Positions 19,651 through 27,970 of a DNA stretch of 64,000 nucleotides are shown piece by piece. The number at the start of each line of letters is the position of its first letter. Within the stretch, counting starts at the first letter, position 1. Under the pieces are notes generated by a model. That model saw only the letters and a program-made list of their open reading frames with translations. It did not search any database and had not been told where the DNA came from. The position numbers and the translations under genes were made by a program. Source of the stretch: Massilia eburnea (GTDB lineage Bacteria > Pseudomonadota > Gammaproteobacteria > Burkholderiales > Burkholderiaceae_D); assembly GCF_009720745.1 (NCBI RefSeq), contig NZ_WNKX01000005.1:124001-188000 (forward strand), read 5' to 3'.

Positions 19651-20619
19651 ATGCGCGCCTATCTCCTCGCTGTCCTTGCCGCCATTTCGATCCAAGCAAA
19701 CGCCCAACCCAATTTCAGCAAAGATATCGCCGGCGGCAGCGACCATCCTTTGCTACACCGCTATGAGGGCTCGATGCTCTATATGTTCGGCGGCGAGAAC
19801 CTGGGGCCGGCACAAATCGTCGATACCGAGGCCGGCAAGCCGGTGCTGCGCAAGGTGGAGGGCAAGACCGCCAACCGCTTCTACTGGGGTCCGAAAGGCC
19901 GTAGCGCGCTGGAGGTTTACCGCAACTACCAGCAGGCTTTGACCGCAGCCGGCTTCAAGACACTCTATGCCTGCGAGACCGATCAATGTGAGAAGGCCAA
20001 CACGCAGCGCCTGGTGCAGGAGTGGCCGCGCGAGGCGAACTGGAAGGAATTCAATCCTTTGGTCTCCAATATGTTCAACAGCGCCAACCAGCCGCGCTTC
20101 CACCTGATCAGCGCGGTCAAGCCTGGTCCGGGCGGCAATACCTATGTCCAGGTCGGCTTGACCGACTTCCCTGAATTCCAGCGCGTGCGCCAGTTCGTGC
20201 AGATCGTCGAGCCTGCCGTGATGGAGGGCGGTAAGGTCACCGTTGATACGCGCGCCATCCAGGAAGGATTGCAGCGCGATGGCAAGGTGGCGTTGTACGG
20301 CGTGACCTTCGATACCAACAAGGCCGTCATCCGCGAGCAGTCCAGCGAGCAGCTGGAACAGATGGCCAAGGCATTGCAGGCGCAGCCCAAGATGAAAGTC
20401 TTTATCGTCGGCCATACCGACGACCAGGGCGAGTTCGAAGCCAACCTGGCCCTGTCCCAGAAGCGCGCGCAGGCGGTGGCCGATGCGCTGGCGTCCAAGT
20501 ACGGCATTCCCGCCAACCGGATGTTGCCGAAGGGTGTGGCGAACATGGCGCCAGTGGCCAGCAATGCCAGCGATGAGGGCCGCGCAAAGAACCGTCGTGT
20601 GGAATTAGTTGTACGTTGA
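19651..20619 (+). CDS. Exported OmpA-domain protein (DUF4892-like N-terminus)
   Basis: 322 aa. Signal peptide MRAYLLAVLAAISIQANA. The N-terminal half (DHPLLHRYEGSMLYMF, YQQALTAAGFKTLYACE) resembles DUF4892. The C-terminal OmpA domain has FDTNKAVIREQSSEQL, VGHTDDQGEFEANLALSQKR and [12 protein letters not shown], binding peptidoglycan. I chose the ATG at 19651; an in-frame start at 19612 would spoil the signal peptide. It diverges from the M48 gene. Probably envelope-associated; function unknown. Confidence 0.85.
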   Translation: MRAYLLAVLAAISIQANAQPNFSKDIAGGSDHPLLHRYEGSMLYMFGGENLGPAQIVDTEAGKPVLRKVEGKTANRFYWGPKGRSALEVYRNYQQALTAAGFKTLYACETDQCEKANTQRLVQEWPREANWKEFNPLVSNMFNSANQPRFHLISAVKPGPGGNTYVQVGLTDFPEFQRVRQFVQIVEPAVMEGGKVTVDTRAIQEGLQRDGKVALYGVTFDTNKAVIREQSSEQLEQMAKALQAQPKMKVFIVGHTDDQGEFEANLALSQKRAQAVADALASKYGIPANRMLPKGVANMAPVASNASDEGRAKNRRVELVVR

Positions 20620-20718
20620 TTGATCTGCCTCAAATCCCGCGCAGCCCGTGTCAGCGGGCCGGCGCGCGGGACGTTGTGTCGGCACGAGGTCTTCTCGTGT
20701 CCACATTTGGAGGCAATC

Positions 20719-21027
20719 ATGATCAGGAAACTGCTGTTCGCCGTCGCCACGCTGGTGGCTTGCATGGGCATGGCGTTCGCCCAGGTTGACGTCAACAAGG
20801 CCGATGCGGCCGCACTCGATAGCATCAAGGGCATTGGCCCGGCCAAGACCAAGGCCATCATGACCGAACGTGCAAAAGGTGAGTTCAAGGATTGGGCCGA
20901 CCTGGAACAGCGCGTCAAAGGCATCGGCGGCAAGAATGCCGCCAAGCTGTCGGAAGCCGGGCTGACGGTGAATGGCAAACCCCTCGACAGCGCGGCGCCG
21001 CATAAAGAGAGCATGAAGAAGAAATAA
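20719..21027 (+). CDS. ComEA-like helix-hairpin-helix exported protein
   Basis: 102 aa. Signal peptide MIRKLLFAVATLVACMGMAFA, then a tandem helix-hairpin-helix domain: VDVNKADAAALDSIKGIGPA and VKGIGGKNAAKLSEAG. This is the ComEA DNA-binding unit of natural transformation. Small periplasmic ComEA-like proteins are common in Burkholderiales and not always tied to competence. A good GGAGG site precedes the start. No other competence gene is nearby. Confidence 0.9.
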   Translation: MIRKLLFAVATLVACMGMAFAQVDVNKADAAALDSIKGIGPAKTKAIMTERAKGEFKDWADLEQRVKGIGGKNAAKLSEAGLTVNGKPLDSAAPHKESMKKK

Positions 21028-21107
21028 GCCTTGGAAGTAAGCCATTGCTGCGGGCGTCGCCTTTCGTTAAGATGAGGCACAAATGACTAGGGGCGCCTGC
21101 TCACAAG

Positions 21108-22466
21108 ATGGCTTATTCCAAATACACCCTGCTGGCCGCGGCAATCGCTGCGGCCGCTTCCAGCGCCTTCGCTGCCGCGCCGGACACAGACCGCCACCAG
21201 CCGCAAGTCGACAAGATCGTCGGCGAAATTTCCGCGCAACGCATTGAATCCAATATCCGCAAGCTGGTCAGCTTCAAGACGCGCCACACCATGTCGGAAA
21301 CCGAATCCGACACGGTCGGCATTGGGGCCGCGCGGCGCTGGATCAAGTCTGAGATGGAGCGTTGCGGCGCGGGCAGGCTGCAAGTGGCTTTCGACAGCCA
21401 TATCGCGCCGGTCTCCGCCCGCATCAGCCGCCCGACCGAAGTGGTGAACGTGGTCGCAACGCTGCCTGGCGCGCAAGCCGAATCAAAAGACCGCGTTTAT
21501 GTGGTCAGCGGCCACTATGACTCGCGCAACAGCGACATCATGGATGCAAAGAATGACGCTCCCGGCGCCAATGACGACGCTTCCGGCACCGCGGCGGTGA
21601 TGGAAATGGCCTGCGTCATGGCCAAGTACAAATTCGACGCCACCCTGGTCTTCATGGCCGTCGCCGGCGAGGAGCAGGGCTTGCTTGGTGCGCGCCATTA
21701 TGCGGAGCAGGCGAAGGCGAAAGGCGTCAATATCGCCGGCATGTTCACCAACGACATCATCGGCAGCTCGCACGACGAACATGGCAACAGCAACGGCAAG
21801 TCGGTGCGCCTGTTCGCCGAGGGCCTGCCGGTCGAGAAGGAGACCAGCGAGACGACGCGCATGCTGGTGTCTACCGGCGGGGAGAATGATTCTTTGTCGC
21901 GCCAGCTGGCGCGCCATGTGAAAGAGCAGGGCGAACGCTACGTGCCCGGCTTCAAGGTGAACGTGATCCAGCGCCGTGACCGTTACCTGCGCGGCGGCGA
22001 CCACATGCCTTTCCTGGAGAAGGGTTATGCGGCCCTGCGCTTCACCGAGCCGGCGGAAGACTTCAGCCACCAGCACCAGAACCTGCGCACCGAGAATGGC
22101 AAGGTGTACGGCGATTTGCCCGAATTCGACGACTTCAATTACATCGCCCAGGTGGCGCGCGTGAATGCCGCGGCCCTGGCGACCCTGGCCAATGCGCCCG
22201 CCGCGCCGGCCAAGGTGCAGGTGCGCACCAAGGAGCTGGAAAACGATACGGCCTTTGTCTGGCAAGCGAACAAGGAGCCGGACATTGCCGGCTACCGCAT
22301 CGTATGGCGCGAGAGCGGCGCCGCCGACTGGCAGGCCAGCCTGTTCGTCGGCAACGTGACCGACGCCAAGATCAGCCTCTCGAAGGACAACTTCTTCTTC
22401 GGCATCCAGGCGATCGACAAGGACGGCAACGCTAGCCCCGCCAGCTACCCGACGCCGCTGCGCTAG
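21108..22466 (+). CDS. M28 family zinc aminopeptidase with C-terminal Fn3-like domain
   Basis: 452 aa, exported (signal peptide about 1-22). The M28 peptidase domain spans about 60-350: VSGHYDSRNSD, ANDDASGTAAVMEMA, AVAGEEQGLLGARHYAEQ and FTNDIIGSS carry zinc ligands and the catalytic Glu. A fibronectin-III-like segment follows at about 360-450 (ENDTAFVWQANKEPDIAGYR). Probably a secreted or periplasmic aminopeptidase; substrate unknown. The next gene starts at the base after its stop. Confidence 0.92.
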   Translation: MAYSKYTLLAAAIAAAASSAFAAAPDTDRHQPQVDKIVGEISAQRIESNIRKLVSFKTRHTMSETESDTVGIGAARRWIKSEMERCGAGRLQVAFDSHIAPVSARISRPTEVVNVVATLPGAQAESKDRVYVVSGHYDSRNSDIMDAKNDAPGANDDASGTAAVMEMACVMAKYKFDATLVFMAVAGEEQGLLGARHYAEQAKAKGVNIAGMFTNDIIGSSHDEHGNSNGKSVRLFAEGLPVEKETSETTRMLVSTGGENDSLSRQLARHVKEQGERYVPGFKVNVIQRRDRYLRGGDHMPFLEKGYAALRFTEPAEDFSHQHQNLRTENGKVYGDLPEFDDFNYIAQVARVNAAALATLANAPAAPAKVQVRTKELENDTAFVWQANKEPDIAGYRIVWRESGAADWQASLFVGNVTDAKISLSKDNFFFGIQAIDKDGNASPASYPTPLR

Positions 22467-22955
22467 ATGCACGCAACGCTGGCCCGCCTGTCACGGCAAC
22501 CGGTGTTGGCAGGCGGTCTTGCAGGACTGGCGTCCTTTGTTGCAGGGCAGCTGTTACTGACGCTGCTCGTCGGAACGCCGCCGGCCGACCAAGCGGTAGC
22601 GGCGGACGCGATGCTCGCGACAAATAATTTGTGGCTGATTGCCTTCATGGGAAGTATCTGGGCTCCAGTCTTTGAGACTGCTGTGGCCCAGTGGCTGCCA
22701 ATCGAGCTTATGCAGCGCTTAGCTGCGCCTTCGATGGTCAGCCTGTTTGCCAGTGCAGCTCTCTTCAGCGCCGGGCATATGCTCGGTGGCGGCGGTGCGC
22801 TGCAAGGCGCCATCACCTTCGTGTTTGGCGCGGTGCTGGCGGCAATCTACCTTCATTTCCGGAAGCAGGGCCCAGGCCGCGCATTTGCTGCGGCCTGGGC
22901 TTGCCATTGCGTGAACAACAGCCTGGCGATCGCCGGGATCGCGCTGGGGCTTTAG
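22467..22955 (+). CDS. CPBP family (Abi/CAAX-like) intramembrane protease, degenerate
   Basis: 162 aa with four or five transmembrane segments. Motif 2 (FSAGHMLGG) and motif 3 (CHCVNNSL) of CPBP proteases are present, but motif 1 is reduced: the EExxxR pair appears as FETAVAQW with a single Glu and no Arg. Proteolytic activity is therefore uncertain. Its ATG directly follows the stop of the M28 gene, and its 3' end overlaps the convergent flavoprotein gene by 4 bp. Confidence 0.78.
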   Translation: MHATLARLSRQPVLAGGLAGLASFVAGQLLLTLLVGTPPADQAVAADAMLATNNLWLIAFMGSIWAPVFETAVAQWLPIELMQRLAAPSMVSLFASAALFSAGHMLGGGGALQGAITFVFGAVLAAIYLHFRKQGPGRAFAAAWACHCVNNSLAIAGIALGL

Positions 22956-24667
22956 ACGGCTTGTTCGGCCGGCAGGTTGGCCAGGAAGGCGTGGATCTGC
23001 GATACCACGGCCGCGCCTTCGCCCACGCCTGCGGCAACGCGCTTGGTGGAGCCCGAACGCACGTCGCCAATCGCGAACACGCCCGGCACGCTGGTCTCCA
23101 GCGGCGCGCGCTGCGGTGCGTCGGCCAGCGTCATTTTGGCGCGGCATTGGTCCTTGACCGCGTCGAAGCCGGTGCGGATGAAGCCTTGCGCATCCACCTC
23201 TACGCCGCAGTCGGCCAGCCAGGCCGTGTTCGGGTCGGCGCCGATGAACAGGAACAGGCGGCAAACGTCGCAGCTGTCGATGGCGCCGGTATCCTTGCAG
23301 CGGAAGGTCACGCGCGACAGGCCGTCGTCGTTGCCTTCCAGCGCCACGATTTCGGTATGCGTGTGCAGCTCGATGTTCGGCGTGGCCTTGATGCGGTCGA
23401 TCAGGTAGGTCGACATGGTGGCCTTCAGGCCGTCGCCGCGGATCACCATATGCACCTTGGATGCGTGGCCCGAGAGGAAGACGGCCGCTTGTCCGGCGGA
23501 GTTGCCGCCGCCGACCAGCACCACTTCTTCCGCCTTGCACAGCTTGGCCTCGATGGGGGAGGCCCAGAAGTAGATGCCGCGTCCTTCGAATTCGCCGATG
23601 TTGTCGAGGCCAGGGCGCTTGTAGCGCGCACCGCTGGCCAGCACCACGGTCTTGGCGCGCACCATCTGGCCGCCCGCAATCTCCACGCGCAAGGGCCAGC
23701 TGTCGCACAGCAGGCGTGTGGCCGGCGCGGGTATGGCGACTTCCACACCGAATTTTTGTGCCTGCACGAAGGCGCGGCCCGCCAGTGCGCGGCCGGAGAC
23801 ACCGGTCGGGAAACCGAGATAGTTTTCAATGCGTGCACTGGCCGCAGCCTGGCCGCCGTAGGCCCGCTGCTCCAGTGCGAGCACGGACAAGCCTTCCGAG
23901 CCGGCGTACACCGAGGTCGCCAGGCCGGCGGGACCGGCGCCGACCACGACCACGTCCCACAGTTTTTCGGTATCGATATCGGGCAGCAGGCCAATGCAGT
24001 AGCCGATTTCCGCATTGCTCGGGTTCATCTTCACCACGCCATCCGGGCACACCACTAGCGGCCAGTCGTCCGGGCCAGGCTGGTAGTACTCGCAGAGGGC
24101 TTGCGCCTGCTCGTCATCTTTCGGATCGAGGATGCGGTAAGGGTAGCCATTGCTGCTCAGGAAGGAACGCAGGTGGAACAGGGCCGCATTGCCCGGCGGC
24201 GAAACCAGCACCAGGCCGCCGCCTTCGCGCTCCAGCAGGCCCACACGGCGCAGGATCAGGGCGCGCACGATGCGCTCGCCCAGTTCCGCTTCCGCAATCA
24301 CCAGGGCGCGCAGGTTTTCCGGCGTCACTTCCAGCACCTCGACATCGTCTTTCGCCGTAGCGTTGACCAGGGAGGGGCGGCCCGACAGCTGCGATACCTC
24401 TGCGGTAAATTCGCCTGGCCCGTGTTCGGCCAAAAATTCGGAATTGCCCAGGCCATCGTATTTGCAGATGGTGATGGTGCCTTTCAGCTGAACGATCAAG
24501 CCAAAACAGGTGTGGCCCGCTTCGAGAATGCGTACGCCGCGCGCATATTGGCGCACCGTGCCAAAACGGTGCAGGCGCTTGATTTCCTGCTCGGTCAGCA
24601 CCGGGTTGACCTGGTGCCGGCGGCTCTCCAGACTGGACGGAATGGAGATGACTTCTGTATCGCTCAT
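22952..24667 (-). CDS. Cyclic-nucleotide-binding domain / thioredoxin reductase-like flavoprotein
   Basis: 571 aa fusion. The N-terminal cNMP-binding fold is at about 20-140 (LEAGHTCFGLIVQLKGTITI, HGPGEFTAEVSQLSGRPSLV). A short linker domain follows, then a TrxB-like FAD/NAD(P)H oxidoreductase: VVVVGAGPAGLATSVYA (FAD), VVLVGGGNSAGQAAVFL (NADPH) and VPGVFAIGDVR. The redox CxxC of thioredoxin reductase is absent; the place reads YFWASPIEAKLC. It is probably an NAD(P)H-driven redox sensor or ferredoxin-reductase-like enzyme. Start at 24667 with AGGAG. Confidence 0.88.
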   Translation of the reverse strand: MSDTEVISIPSSLESRRHQVNPVLTEQEIKRLHRFGTVRQYARGVRILEAGHTCFGLIVQLKGTITICKYDGLGNSEFLAEHGPGEFTAEVSQLSGRPSLVNATAKDDVEVLEVTPENLRALVIAEAELGERIVRALILRRVGLLEREGGGLVLVSPPGNAALFHLRSFLSSNGYPYRILDPKDDEQAQALCEYYQPGPDDWPLVVCPDGVVKMNPSNAEIGYCIGLLPDIDTEKLWDVVVVGAGPAGLATSVYAGSEGLSVLALEQRAYGGQAAASARIENYLGFPTGVSGRALAGRAFVQAQKFGVEVAIPAPATRLLCDSWPLRVEIAGGQMVRAKTVVLASGARYKRPGLDNIGEFEGRGIYFWASPIEAKLCKAEEVVLVGGGNSAGQAAVFLSGHASKVHMVIRGDGLKATMSTYLIDRIKATPNIELHTHTEIVALEGNDDGLSRVTFRCKDTGAIDSCDVCRLFLFIGADPNTAWLADCGVEVDAQGFIRTGFDAVKDQCRAKMTLADAPQRAPLETSVPGVFAIGDVRSGSTKRVAAGVGEGAAVVSQIHAFLANLPAEQAV

Positions 24668-24731
24668 GGGATGGTACTCCTGTCGTAATGAATGTAGTTT
24701 AAAGCAATTCGACGCCCTGATATGATTTGCC

Positions 24732-25292
24732 ATGACCTTTATCATCCGGCCGCTCGAATTCGAAGAACTGGCCAGCTTCTTCCATTACCTGAACGACCAC
24801 CTGCTCGATAACGGGCGCGATGGCGCGCCCTTGTTCCAGCCGATGCCGCGCACCAGCGCCGGCTTCCCGCCGGAGAAGGCGAATGGCTTCAGCACTGGCT
24901 TGCAGGCCAGCTTCGGGCAGCAGGGCTGGCGCCGTGTGTGGGTCGCCGTGCGCGAAGGGGAGATCATTGGCCATATCGACCTGCGTTCGCGTCCCGAGGC
25001 GCCGGCGCGCCACCGCTGCCTGCTTGGCATGGGTGTGCACCGCGCCGCGCGCCGCAACGGCCTGGGTGCGGCGCTGGTGGCGACGGCTGCCGCCTGGGCG
25101 CGTGAACAGGGCCTCGCATGGATCGACCTCGAAGTTTTGGCGGGCAATGTGCCGGCGCAGGCGCTGTACCGCAAATGCGGTTTCGTCCAGACCGGCGAGA
25201 TCGCTGATATGTTCCGCATCGACGGCGAAAGCCTGGGATATGTATTCATGTCACTGCAGCTCGCCGCCGAAGCGGATAGAATGGCCGTTTGA
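24732..25292 (+). CDS. GNAT family N-acetyltransferase
   Basis: 186 aa. GNAT core with the acetyl-CoA loop: MGVHRAARRNGLGAALVATA (motif A) and NVPAQALYRKCGFVQTGE (motif B). Substrate cannot be told from sequence; the layout resembles RimI-like or amino-acid acetyltransferases. It diverges from the flavoprotein gene with a 64-bp gap and precedes cysM by 24 bp. Confidence 0.87.
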   Translation: MTFIIRPLEFEELASFFHYLNDHLLDNGRDGAPLFQPMPRTSAGFPPEKANGFSTGLQASFGQQGWRRVWVAVREGEIIGHIDLRSRPEAPARHRCLLGMGVHRAARRNGLGAALVATAAAWAREQGLAWIDLEVLAGNVPAQALYRKCGFVQTGEIADMFRIDGESLGYVFMSLQLAAEADRMAV

Positions 25293-25316
25293 CAGAACAA
25301 ACGCAAAGCAGGAAAC

Positions 25317-26219
25317 ATGGCATACAAGACAATCGCCGATACCATCGGTAACACCCCGCTGGTGCAGCTGGTGCGCATTCCTGGCGCCGAAGCGGCCGCC
25401 CGCGGCAACATCATCCTGGGCAAGCTGGAAGGCGACAATCCGGCGGGGTCGGTCAAGGACCGCGCCGCCATGTCGATGCTGCGCCGTGCCGAGGAGCGCG
25501 GCCAGATCAAGCCGGGCGATACCCTGATTGAAGCGACCAGCGGCAATACCGGCATCGCGCTGGCCATGGCTGCTGCCATCCGCGGCTACAAGATGGTGCT
25601 GCTGATGCCGGAAAACCTGAGCGAAGAGCGGCGCATGAGCATGGCCGCTTACGGCGCCAACATCATCCTGACGCCGAAGACCGGCGGCATGGAATATGCG
25701 CGCGACCTGGCGGACCAGATGCAGAAGGACGGCAAGGGCATCATCCTCGACCAGTTTGCCAATGGCGACAATCCGCGCGCGCACTACGAAACCACCGGTC
25801 CGGAAATCTGGCGCGACACCGAAGGCCGCGTGACGCACTTCGTTTCCGCCATGGGCACCACCGGCACCATCATGGGCGTGTCGCAGTTCCTCAAGGAGCA
25901 GAACGAGGATATCCGTATCATCGGCGCGCAGCCGGAAGAGGGTTCTTCCATCCCGGGCATCCGCAAATGGCCGGAAGCCTATCTGCCGAAGATTTACGAC
26001 AAGGCGCGCGTGGACCAGGTGGAATACGTGTCGCAAGCGGCTGCGGAGCGCATGGCGCGCCGGCTGGCTGCGGAGGAAGGCATCTTCTGCGGGATTTCGG
26101 CAGCAGGCGCCTGTGAGATTGCGCTGCGCATTTCGCAGCAAGTGGAGAACGCGACGATCGTGTTCATCGTCTGCGATCGCGGCGACCGCTACCTGTCGAC
26201 CGGGGTGTTCCCGGCTTGA
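25317..26219 (+). CDS. cysM: Cysteine synthase B
   Basis: 300 aa, PLP fold type II. Makes cysteine (or S-sulfocysteine from thiosulfate) from O-acetylserine. The PLP lysine is Lys47 in GDNPAGSVKDRAA, and TSGNTGIALAMAAA is the substrate-binding loop. GIRKWPEAYLPKI and the short C-terminus favour CysM over CysK. A TAGAAT -10-like hexamer at 25277-25282 may give it its own promoter. Confidence 0.95.
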   Translation: MAYKTIADTIGNTPLVQLVRIPGAEAAARGNIILGKLEGDNPAGSVKDRAAMSMLRRAEERGQIKPGDTLIEATSGNTGIALAMAAAIRGYKMVLLMPENLSEERRMSMAAYGANIILTPKTGGMEYARDLADQMQKDGKGIILDQFANGDNPRAHYETTGPEIWRDTEGRVTHFVSAMGTTGTIMGVSQFLKEQNEDIRIIGAQPEEGSSIPGIRKWPEAYLPKIYDKARVDQVEYVSQAAAERMARRLAAEEGIFCGISAAGACEIALRISQQVENATIVFIVCDRGDRYLSTGVFPA

Positions 26220-26233
26220 GCAAAGCAGTGCTC

Positions 26234-26255
26234 ACCCTCCCCGGGCGGGGAGGGT
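26234..26255. terminator. GC-rich hairpin between cysM and the HTH gene
   Basis: Perfect inverted repeat ACCCTCCCC / GGGGAGGGT with a short GGGC-type centre, in the gap between convergent genes. There is no T-run on either side, so it is a weak candidate terminator. Confidence 0.4.
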
Positions 26256-26271
26256 AAAACAATGACTGCAA

Positions 26272-26616
26272 TCAGCCCTTGTTTTCGGTCGAGCCGCCGG
26301 CGCCTTCTTTTGGCTTGAACTGCTTGTCGCTGATGCGGAACTTGTTGCGACGGTCACCCATCAGGTAACGCAGGTCACGGATGCTCAGGTCGGAAACCTC
26401 GTGCATGCGGATCAGCAGCGAAGCGCCAACCGGCAGGCGGTGGTGGCGGATCTTGGAGATCACAGGCGGCGCTACTTCCAGAGCGCGCGACAGGGCCGCA
26501 TCGTTCTTCAGGCGCAGGTTTTCGATCAGGGTGTCGAGCAGGCGATTCGGATTGTACTGCAGCAGATCATCGCCTTCCGACTCGTTGTTCATATCATTAC
26601 CGACTTGGTTGGTCAT
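26272..26616 (-). CDS. Small helix-turn-helix (XRE-like) protein
   Basis: 114 aa. The central segment LIENLRLKNDAALSRALEVA then PPVISKIRHHRLPVGASLLI fits a Cro/CI-type helix-turn-helix, followed by SDLSIRDLRYLMGD and a basic, Gly-rich tail. Probably a DNA-binding regulator; target unknown. The start has GAGG six bases upstream. A second in-frame ATG at 26592 is possible. Upstream is a low-GC region shared with the 3' end of mltB. Confidence 0.8.
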   Translation of the reverse strand: MTNQVGNDMNNESEGDDLLQYNPNRLLDTLIENLRLKNDAALSRALEVAPPVISKIRHHRLPVGASLLIRMHEVSDLSIRDLRYLMGDRRNKFRISDKQFKPKEGAGGSTENKG

Positions 26617-26863
26617 GTCCTCTGTTCCTTCTCTAAAGTTGTCCTGCTAACGACCCTCAATCCGCAAACGGATTCCTGTTTAACAAGTTTCATAATATAT
26701 ACACAATTGTACAACAGTGCGGTCAGCAGTACTTGCGTGCAACAAAAAATAGTATATTGCTCTCGAAACGCGTTGTCCTATCGCAACATTCTGAGAGAAT
26801 TCTACCTGAATTTTTGTGTTATGGTAATTCCGTTCTCTTGCTTATCACACAAGTTACAACCCG
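26617..26863. other. AT-rich intergenic region
   Basis: About 250 bp of clearly lower GC than its surroundings, between the HTH gene start (minus strand) and the 3' end of mltB (also minus). It presumably holds the HTH gene promoter; a TTGTACAAT-like stretch (complement of ACAATTGTACAA near 26703) is present. No convincing ORF or RNA. Confidence 0.4.
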
Positions 26864-27970
26864 TTACATCGTTTCCTCCAATGAAAGCTTTACCGCTTTC
26901 CCCAGTTCGACCACCGACATGGCATAGAAATAACTTCGGTTGTACTGAGTGATTGAAAAGAAGTTATTGCTGCCAACCCAGTATTCCGTCGGCTCCGAGC
27001 CGTTTTGCAAATCGACCAGGCCGTACAGGCCGGGCGGCAAGTCGACGGCCGGATGCACCCCGTCGGCCAGCAAGGCTTCGGCGCTGTATTGCGCTTCCAG
27101 TCCGGTGCCGATGTATTTTTCCCAGGCCCGCTCGGGCGATACTGTGGCTGGATAGGCCAGCGTCGGCGGGTCGTCGCGCTTCCAGCCATGCGCCACCAGG
27201 AAGTTGGCCACGCTGCCGATCGCATCGGCGGGAGAATTGCGCAAGTCGACCTTGCCGTCGCCATCGAAATCCACGCCCAGCTTGTAGATATTCCCTGGCA
27301 TGAATTGCGGCATGCCGACCGCGCCGGCGTAGGAGCCCACCAGCGACAGCGGGTCGAAGCCGGCCTGGCGCGCCGCCACGATGGTCGCTTCCAGTTCGCT
27401 GCGGAAGAATTCCATGCGCGCATCGCGGTTAGGTGTGAGCGGGTAGGCGAAGGCCAGCGTGGCCAGCACGTCGAGCACGCGGAACTTGCCCATGTCGCGG
27501 CCATAGATGGTTTCCACGCCGAGGATGCCGACGATGATTTCCGCCGGCACGCCGTATTGTGCTTCGGCGCGCGCCAGTGCTTCGCGGTTGGCGTTCCAGA
27601 ACTCGACGCCGGCGGCGATGCGTTTCGGCTCGATGAAGCGGGCGCTGTAGGCTTGCCAGTTCTTCGGCTTGCCTGGCGGCGCGGGCTTCATCAGCTGCAC
27701 GGCGGCGTCGATATAACGCAGTTCGAGAAACAGTTTTTCACTGTCGGCGAGGGGCACGCCATCTTTCTGTTCCAGGTCGCCCATGAATTGCTGCACTTCT
27801 TTCCATTGGCCGAAGTTGACGAACTCGCCTTCGTAATCGATGGCGGGCTTCTTCGGGGCTTTCTTGACTTTGGCCGGCTTGCGCGCAGCCGCATCGGCGG
27901 CGGGCGGCAGGGCAATGCCAAGGCAAGCCATGGCCAGCAGGGTGGGGGGGAGTTTCTTTAAGAATGTCAT
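26864..27970 (-). CDS. mltB: Lytic murein transglycosylase B
   Basis: 368 aa. Signal peptide (about 1-28), Lys/Pro-rich linker, then the SLT-B domain. The catalytic acid is Glu153 in GILGVETIYGRDMG. SYAGAVGMPQFMPGNIYKLG and DFDGDGKVDLRNSPADAIGS (EF-hand-like loop) are MltB hallmarks. It cleaves murein glycan strands to 1,6-anhydromuramyl products. There is no lipobox, so it may be soluble. ATGA overlap with the upstream tgpA gene makes it the last gene of the moxR-DUF58-tgpA-mltB operon. Confidence 0.95.
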   Translation of the reverse strand: MTFLKKLPPTLLAMACLGIALPPAADAAARKPAKVKKAPKKPAIDYEGEFVNFGQWKEVQQFMGDLEQKDGVPLADSEKLFLELRYIDAAVQLMKPAPPGKPKNWQAYSARFIEPKRIAAGVEFWNANREALARAEAQYGVPAEIIVGILGVETIYGRDMGKFRVLDVLATLAFAYPLTPNRDARMEFFRSELEATIVAARQAGFDPLSLVGSYAGAVGMPQFMPGNIYKLGVDFDGDGKVDLRNSPADAIGSVANFLVAHGWKRDDPPTLAYPATVSPERAWEKYIGTGLEAQYSAEALLADGVHPAVDLPPGLYGLVDLQNGSEPTEYWVGSNNFFSITQYNRSYFYAMSVVELGKAVKLSLEETM

